Positions 61,889-64,000 of a stretch of 64,000 nucleotides of DNA are shown here, in pieces. The stretch's first letter is position 1. Every line of letters begins with the position of its first letter. The translations under genes were made by a program, and so were the position numbers. Below the pieces are notes generated by a model, which was not told the origin of the DNA, made no database searches, and worked only from the letters and a program-made list of their open reading frames with translations. Origin of the DNA: Halothermothrix orenii H 168 (GTDB lineage Bacteria > Bacillota > Halanaerobiia > Halanaerobiales > Halothermotrichaceae); contig NC_011899.1 of the NCBI RefSeq assembly GCF_000020485.1, positions 1,892,501 to 1,956,500 of the forward strand, in the 5' to 3' direction.

Positions 61889-62449
61889 TTACCGTACAAT
61901 ACCAATAACCCCGAGAACTATCCCAATTATAGCCATGATCTTGGCTTTTTTGGCTTCGTCGAGGGCCTTCTTGGCATCACCGGATTCTTTCAGGGTATTT
62001 ACATCACTGCGGAGGGAAGCAACTTCATCCTCCAGGGTAGTAACTTTAACACCCATGGCATCAAGTTCGTCTTTAAATTCTTTTTCCAGGGTTGTAAGGG
62101 CATCGTAAACTTCATCAACTTTGCTCTGATCAGCTAAAGCATCACTTATTAAATCTTTAACCATCTCTTCATTGAGATAGAGTTTGTCTTCAATTTCTTT
62201 ATCTACTTTGCTTTCAAGATACTTAAGTATACGGGCGGTCATTTCAACCATTTCATAACGGGTAGCGGCCTGATCACCCCTGAAAGTCTGATCCGGGTAC
62301 CCTTCAATCAAGCCAGCTTCATTTAAAACCTGGAAATTTTCATAAACCCAGTGATCCGGTGAAGGTGCATCTTTAAAATCGGCACCAAATACTGGTACGG
62401 CAGATAACATCAAAACACCTACCAGTAATAAAGCAATTAACCTCTTCAT
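61889..62449 (-). CDS. SLH-domain outer-membrane tether, Omp-alpha-like
   Basis: 186 residues. Signal peptide 1-23 (ends VFGADF), one SLH domain at about 24-70 ('SPDHWVYENFQVLNEAGLIE', 'FRGDQAATRYEMVEMTARIL'), a coiled coil at about 75-165, and a hydrophobic C-terminal helix ('IMAIIGIVLGVIGIV') ending one residue later. The order SLH, coiled coil, terminal helix is that of Omp-alpha of Thermotoga: the SLH grips the wall and the final helix sits in the outer membrane. No pore. Such a protein would hold outer membrane to peptidoglycan in this diderm. Confidence 0.85.
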   Translation of the reverse strand: MKRLIALLLVGVLMLSAVPVFGADFKDAPSPDHWVYENFQVLNEAGLIEGYPDQTFRGDQAATRYEMVEMTARILKYLESKVDKEIEDKLYLNEEMVKDLISDALADQSKVDEVYDALTTLEKEFKDELDAMGVKVTTLEDEVASLRSDVNTLKESGDAKKALDEAKKAKIMAIIGIVLGVIGIVR

Positions 62450-62493
62450 ACCTCATATCCCCCTTTTTATTTATCAATACCATTCTTTATATT

Positions 62494-62523
62494 ATTATAC
62501 AATAAAACCTTAGAATCCTGCAA
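62494..62523 (-). promoter_or_regulatory. Predicted promoter of the SLH protein gene
   Basis: TTGCAG, 18 nt, perfect TATAAT on the minus strand, 45 nt before the ATG; as expected for an abundant envelope protein. Confidence 0.6.
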
Positions 62524-62915
62524 AATTTTCTAATACCTTTTCACCATTATTATTAACCATAAACCTTAAAAACATACCTGTTACAACAATTTAATTTAAA
62601 ATTTGTTAAAATTATGTTAATTTATAATGTAGAACTATATGAATCTGTTATTATGTATTAAGTTTCTCCGGCACCTCCCTCCTTGAAAATATCCATCTGG
62701 GTATAATAAGACTTATACTTATATAATACGAGATTCCTCCCTGTTATTCCTTTTTTATATTTATATTTATAGGTTTCTTTTTTTAAATACAACTTTAGCC
62801 CCTTATTCGTGGCCTTTTTTAAATCATTCTTTATTATATGTATTTTTTAGAAATTAATACCTTTTTATAAAAAATAAATTTGTACTAACTTAAGCCAGCA
62901 ATTTATTATGCAGGC
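62524..62915. other. Gene-free stretch downstream of hcp
   Basis: About 390 nt, AT-rich. No open frame with a ribosome site, no repeat and no RNA family recognised. TATAAT-like boxes (62715, 62732) are not paired with a -35 box. Confidence 0.35.
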
Positions 62916-62941
62916 AAAAAAGGGCAGATTTCTATCTGCCC
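62916..62941 (-). terminator. Terminator after hcp
   Basis: GGGCAGAT AGAA ATCTGCCC followed by T6 on the minus strand, 27 nt past the stop codon. Confidence 0.9.
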
Positions 62942-62967
62942 CTGAACACAATTTAATGAGATATCTT

Positions 62968-64000
62968 CTACTCTCCAGCCATAATAGCTTTAACATCTTC
63001 TTCCACTTCACCGATGGGCTTAATATCAAATTTATCAACAAGAACTTTAACAACATTCGGTGACAGGAAGGCTGGAAGACTCGGTCCAAGCCTGATTCCC
63101 TTAACACCCAGGTACAACAGAGCCAGAAGCACGGCAACTGCTTTCTGTTCATACCAGGCAATGTCGTAGGAGATTGGCAATTCATTAATGTCATCCACTC
63201 CGAAGACTTCTGCCAGTTTTTGAGCAATTACTACCAGGGAATAGGAATCATTACACTGACCGGCATCGAGGATGCGGGGAATACCATCAATGTCGCCCAG
63301 GTTTAACTTATTATAACGGTACTTGGCACATCCAGCGGTTAAAATCACAGCATCTTCAGGGAGATTACGGGCTACATTGGTGTAGTAATCTCTACTCCTG
63401 TGGCGACCGTCACAACCGGCCATAACTACAAACCTCTTAATCTTTCCTTGCTTAACAGCTTCAACTACTTTATCAGCCACACTCATAACAGCATTATGGG
63501 CAAATCCAACCGGAATCATGCCATTTTCAAGTTCTTCAGGTGGATCACATTTTAATGCATGCTCTATTACCGGTGAGAAGTCCTTCTGTTCTCCAGGTTT
63601 ACGGTCCCGGATATGTTTTACTCCGGAGAAACCAACTACATTGGTAGTATAAACCCGGTCTCTGTAAGAATCTTTTGGCGGTACCAGACAGTTGGTGGTC
63701 ATTAAAATGGGACCATTAAATTTCTCAAACTCTTCTTTCTGCTGCCACCAGGCATTACCATAATTACCTACAAAGTGATCATACTTCTTAAAGGCAGGAT
63801 AGGCATTGGCAGGGAGCATTTCACCGTGTGTATAGACATCTACTCCCTTTCCTTCGGTCTGCTCCAGGAGTTCTTCAAGGTCTTTGAGATCATGACCACT
63901 AACAAGAATACCCGGCCTATTTCTTACCCCGAGGTTAACCTGGGTAGGTTCTGGATGGCCGTAGTTTGAAGTATTTGCTTGATCAAGTAAGGCCATAGTC
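62968..64000 (-). CDS. hcp: Hybrid cluster protein / hydroxylamine reductase (5' end outside window)
   Basis: 342 residues from the first visible ATG, but the family has about 540, so the true start lies beyond 64000. The hybrid cluster ligands are all visible: His in '[13 protein letters not shown]', Glu in '[14 protein letters not shown]', Cys in '[12 protein letters not shown]', Cys in '[15 protein letters not shown]', Cys in '[13 protein letters not shown]', Cys in '[11 protein letters not shown]', Glu in '[17 protein letters not shown]'. Reduces hydroxylamine or nitric oxide, guarding anaerobes against nitrosative stress. The N-terminal 4Fe-4S cysteines are outside the window. Confidence 0.93.
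   Translation of the reverse strand, partial: TMALLDQANTSNYGHPEPTQVNLGVRNRPGILVSGHDLKDLEELLEQTEGKGVDVYTHGEMLPANAYPAFKKYDHFVGNYGNAWWQQKEEFEKFNGPILMTTNCLVPPKDSYRDRVYTTNVVGFSGVKHIRDRKPGEQKDFSPVIEHALKCDPPEELENGMIPVGFAHNAVMSVADKVVEAVKQGKIKRFVVMAGCDGRHRSRDYYTNVARNLPEDAVILTAGCAKYRYNKLNLGDIDGIPRILDAGQCNDSYSLVVIAQKLAEVFGVDDINELPISYDIAWYEQKAVAVLLALLYLGVKGIRLGPSLPAFLSPNVVKVLVDKFDIKPIGEVEEDVKAIMAGE

Noticed and set aside
62865-63227. 120-codon minus-strand frame overlapping the hcp 3' end
   Set aside because: Out-of-frame with the conserved hcp sequence, crosses its terminator and has no ribosome site.

Overview
The window looks like chromosome of a thermophilic or halophilic, spore-forming, two-membrane (diderm) Firmicute of the order Halanaerobiales. 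I infer Halothermothrix orenii or a very close relative: the sucrose-phosphate synthase (51039..52529) and the lipoprotein alpha-amylase (54907..56778) match, from memory, enzymes studied from that species. Two kinds of gene sit side by side. Classical endospore genes (spoIID, a degenerate spoIIQ, spoIIID, mbl) and a Bacillus-like order (fba, rho, rpmE, tdk, yqhQ, prfA, prmC, tsaC, mntP, ywlE/rpiB, upp, wecB, atp operon, murA, spoIID, spoIIQ, spoIIID, mbl) occur together with outer-membrane genes (BamA/Omp85, TamB, an SLH tether protein, a beta-barrel ending in Phe). No tRNA, rRNA, insertion sequence, prophage or CRISPR array was seen. Nearly all genes are on the minus strand; only ccdA and the ResA-like gene (49591..50879) are on the plus strand.

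Layout. 1..6756: outer-membrane biogenesis block (tamB, a sigma-70-type factor, a one-TM protein, bamA running off the left edge). 6912..14290: mbl with an S55 protease, spoIIID, spoIIQ, spoIID, murA and a YueI-like gene. 14727..22068: complete ten-gene F-type ATP synthase operon whose c subunit carries the full sodium-binding signature. 22361..33346: envelope precursor, nucleotide salvage, translation termination and rho genes, including an in-frame YwlE-RpiB fusion. 33696..39627: aldolase, CTP synthase and small uncharacterised genes, one of which (a HAD phosphatase) appears to start at AUU. 40025..42902: a minimal SufC/SufB-type Fe-S pair and thiol-redox proteins. 43037..49168: M18 aminopeptidase and a signalling cluster (CHASE2-cyclase, FecR protein, Crp regulator, acidic secreted protein). 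49591..50879: CcdA/ResA thiol-redox pair.

51039..60646 is the carbohydrate region and the most interesting part: fructokinase and sucrose-phosphate synthase, a LacI-family regulator with two DNA-binding heads, a lipoprotein alpha-amylase, a lipoprotein with two near-identical starch-binding-like domains, and a 900-residue outer-membrane barrel that carries an N-terminal CBM48-like domain plus an internal copy of the same domain family as the lipoprotein. Upstream of the barrel gene are three LacI-type palindromes. Together these suggest a surface alpha-glucan binding, cleavage and uptake system in a diderm Firmicute, built from parts unlike the Bacteroidetes Sus system. 61284..64000 holds a DUF134 regulator, the SLH outer-membrane tether and the 3' part of hcp.

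Many starts are TTG or GTG; I moved starts to the codon with the best-placed Shine-Dalgarno sequence and said so where it mattered.
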